A program made the translations under genes and the position numbers. This document shows positions 4,265 to 5,688 of a DNA stretch of 5,688 bases, in pieces. The notes beneath the pieces were generated by a model, which made no database searches, had not been told where the DNA came from, and saw only the letters and a program-made list of their open reading frames with translations. How positions within the stretch are numbered: the first letter of the stretch is position 1; each line of letters starts with the position of its first letter. Source of the stretch: Planctomycetota bacterium (GTDB lineage: Bacteria > Planctomycetota > Phycisphaerae > WQYP01); NCBI GenBank assembly GCA_021785155.1, contig JAJYGE010000305.1, forward strand, positions 1-5,688, read 5' to 3'.

Positions 4265-5688
4265 ATGATGATGTATCAAATGCGGAGAAGAGTAATAACC
4301 GTCATGTTGGCGGCCTGTGCAGTAACCACCACCTTGGGCACGGCTCATGCGCAAGGTCCTGGATCAGCACAACATCTGATGGCCGGACAACTTATTGACG
4401 ACGCGCGGACAGTCAGCCGCAATCTTCATTTGCCGGCAAATATTGCCGCAAAACAGGCGCTGATCCTGCTGGAAGAAGCGCAGAGCGTTGACGGACAGTC
4501 CGCAACGGCCCTGCGGCTTTTGGCTGAAGCCGCCCAAGCCAATGGAAATCATCAGCTCCGGGCGCAGGCTCTCCAGAAATTGGTTAATCTCAAGCCCGAT
4601 GATATCACCGCGCAGGTTGAGCTCTTTGATGCCATTGCCGCACGGCGGCAAACCGTCGCGGCGCGCATTGCCGTATACCGCACGGTAATGGCACAAAAAA
4701 CATTTAACGATCAGGTACGCAGCGCCATGGCGCAGCGCATTGGCGGACTGCTTGAAGCGCAGGGACGTAAAGATTCCGCTGCAAATATGTACATTCGTGC
4801 CGTTAAACTCAACCCGGCGAATTTAACCGCCTGGCAGGCTCTTGCTCGAACCTTGGCTGCGGAAGATGCACCGGTATCACAACGGCTGTATGCATTGATG
4901 CACGCTTTGCGGGCTGATCCATTTCAGCCCGATGCGCTCTCGGCAATAGCGGATATTCTTGCTGATGCCCATGATTATAAACAGGCTGCCACCTGGGCCA
5001 ACGCCGCGATTCGACAATATCAGCAGGGCCGGATGAGCATATCCCCCGTTCTGGCGGCCAATCTTGCCGCCTATTGGGCCATTGCGGGGAAAAATGACCA
5101 ATATCAGGCCTATATGGGTGAATTGCTGGCCTTGAAGCACCCATCCACACCGGTGCTGATGATCGCGCTGACCCATCGGACGGGCGGGAAGTTTGTTTCT
5201 GGTCCGACCGCCCGAGCATTGTTGGCACGCCTACACAAACGCCTTGCTGCCGCGCTGAAAGCCGATCCCAAAAACACATCGCTGCAGGCCGATGATCTGT
5301 GGCTGGATCTCTTTTACAATCCAACACTTCCCGCGGATCTCGCCCATCGTGTCGCTCAACTGGGTAAAAAGCTGCCAACTGGCTCGCCGGAATATTATCG
5401 TCTGCGCGGCTGGCAGTTGCTGCGGCAAGGATATAACGCCGCAGCTTTGACGCATCTGAATAAAGCCGGCACGGATCCGTATGCGATGCTGGGCATTGCG
5501 CGGATTTTAGCTGATAACCATCAAGCCGCGCAGGCGGGAAAAATTCTTCAGAAACTCTGGGATTCTTCCCTGCCGCCGTTACCCACCCTTGATGTGGTGC
5601 AGGCGGCCTCCAATCTGGGCGTTACGCTTACGCAGCCAAAGGATGATGCGGCCATCAGTGCCACGGTTGCCGGTTATCCCAAGTTAAT
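4265..5688 (+). CDS. Exported TPR-like helical repeat protein, 3' end outside window
   Basis: The frame is open for 474 codons from ATG 4265 to the window edge with no stop, so the C-terminus is missing. It begins with three consecutive ATG codons; the first lies six bases after AAAAGGG. Residues 6-29 form an export signal: RRR (7-9), hydrophobic VITVMLAACAVTTTLG, then TAHA followed by Q30, a good signal peptidase I site. LAAC at 15-18 also fits a lipobox, so the protein may instead be a lipoprotein. The rest is almost entirely amphipathic helix, rich in Ala, Leu and Gln, with TPR-like pairs at about 63-110, 154-184 (AQRIGGLLEAQGRKDSAANM, then YIRAVKLNP), 187-219, 223-251, 263-291, 374-400 and 404-432. 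The signs are the A..Y..A..LNP and L...G....A patterns. TPR arrays bind proteins and scaffold envelope complexes; no catalytic domain is visible in this part. It is transcribed away from the Gly/Pro-rich gene from its own promoter. Partner unknown. Confidence 0.85.
   Translation, partial: MMMYQMRRRVITVMLAACAVTTTLGTAHAQGPGSAQHLMAGQLIDDARTVSRNLHLPANIAAKQALILLEEAQSVDGQSATALRLLAEAAQANGNHQLRAQALQKLVNLKPDDITAQVELFDAIAARRQTVAARIAVYRTVMAQKTFNDQVRSAMAQRIGGLLEAQGRKDSAANMYIRAVKLNPANLTAWQALARTLAAEDAPVSQRLYALMHALRADPFQPDALSAIADILADAHDYKQAATWANAAIRQYQQGRMSISPVLAANLAAYWAIAGKNDQYQAYMGELLALKHPSTPVLMIALTHRTGGKFVSGPTARALLARLHKRLAAALKADPKNTSLQADDLWLDLFYNPTLPADLAHRVAQLGKKLPTGSPEYYRLRGWQLLRQGYNAAALTHLNKAGTDPYAMLGIARILADNHQAAQAGKILQKLWDSSLPPLPTLDVVQAASNLGVTLTQPKDDAAISATVAGYPKL

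Noticed and set aside
4151..4354. Minus-strand 67-codon open frame across the start of the TPR gene
   Set aside because: It overlaps the promoter-proximal leader and the signal peptide of the TPR gene antisense, has no ribosome binding site that I can see and no recognisable domain.
4809..5378. Minus-strand 189-codon open frame
   Set aside because: It is antisense to the continuous TPR frame. Its Pro/Arg/Gln-rich composition is the mirror of an Ala/Leu-rich helical protein.

Overview
The window carries six protein-coding regions of moderate GC content and no RNA gene, insertion sequence or CRISPR array that I can see. Gene content and style point to a planctomycete-like bacterium, perhaps of the Phycisphaerae type: a PA0069-type radical SAM protein, a CdsA ending in PGFGGVLDMLDS, an exported HEAT-like/PDZ protein, a Gly/Pro-rich carboxypeptidase-regulatory-like protein and a large exported TPR protein. 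This is an inference from style, not a database result.

Layout. Positions 1-729 (+) are the C-terminal two thirds of a radical SAM protein whose start lies outside the window. It converges, with a one-base gap, on an exported PEBP/YbhB-like protein (731-1303, -). A short divergent spacer (1304-1499) holds candidate promoters for the PEBP gene and for cdsA (1500-2417, +), the CDP-diacylglycerol synthase of phospholipid synthesis. Twenty-four bases after cdsA, behind a clear AGGAG site, lies a membrane-anchored HEAT-like/PDZ protein (2442-3377, +); the two probably form an operon. A strong intrinsic terminator (3459-3494), oriented for the minus strand, closes a short Gly/Pro-rich reading frame (3500-3919, -) that has a convincing beta-sandwich core but looks disturbed at both ends.

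The 345-base gap 3920-4264 contains the best promoter of the window (TTGACC-N17-TATAAC) and a leader of about 120 bases with two perfect small hairpins. These precede an exported alpha-helical repeat protein (4265 to the window end) that is open for 474 codons and runs off the edge.

Most of the window is ordinary chromosomal housekeeping and cell-envelope content. I see no evidence of a new multi-gene system. The points most worth a second look are the frame problems of the Gly/Pro-rich gene (an A5 run near its 3' end and in-frame TGA codons upstream), the structured leader of the TPR gene, the lipobox/signal-peptide ambiguity of that TPR protein, and the cdsA-PDZ pairing.
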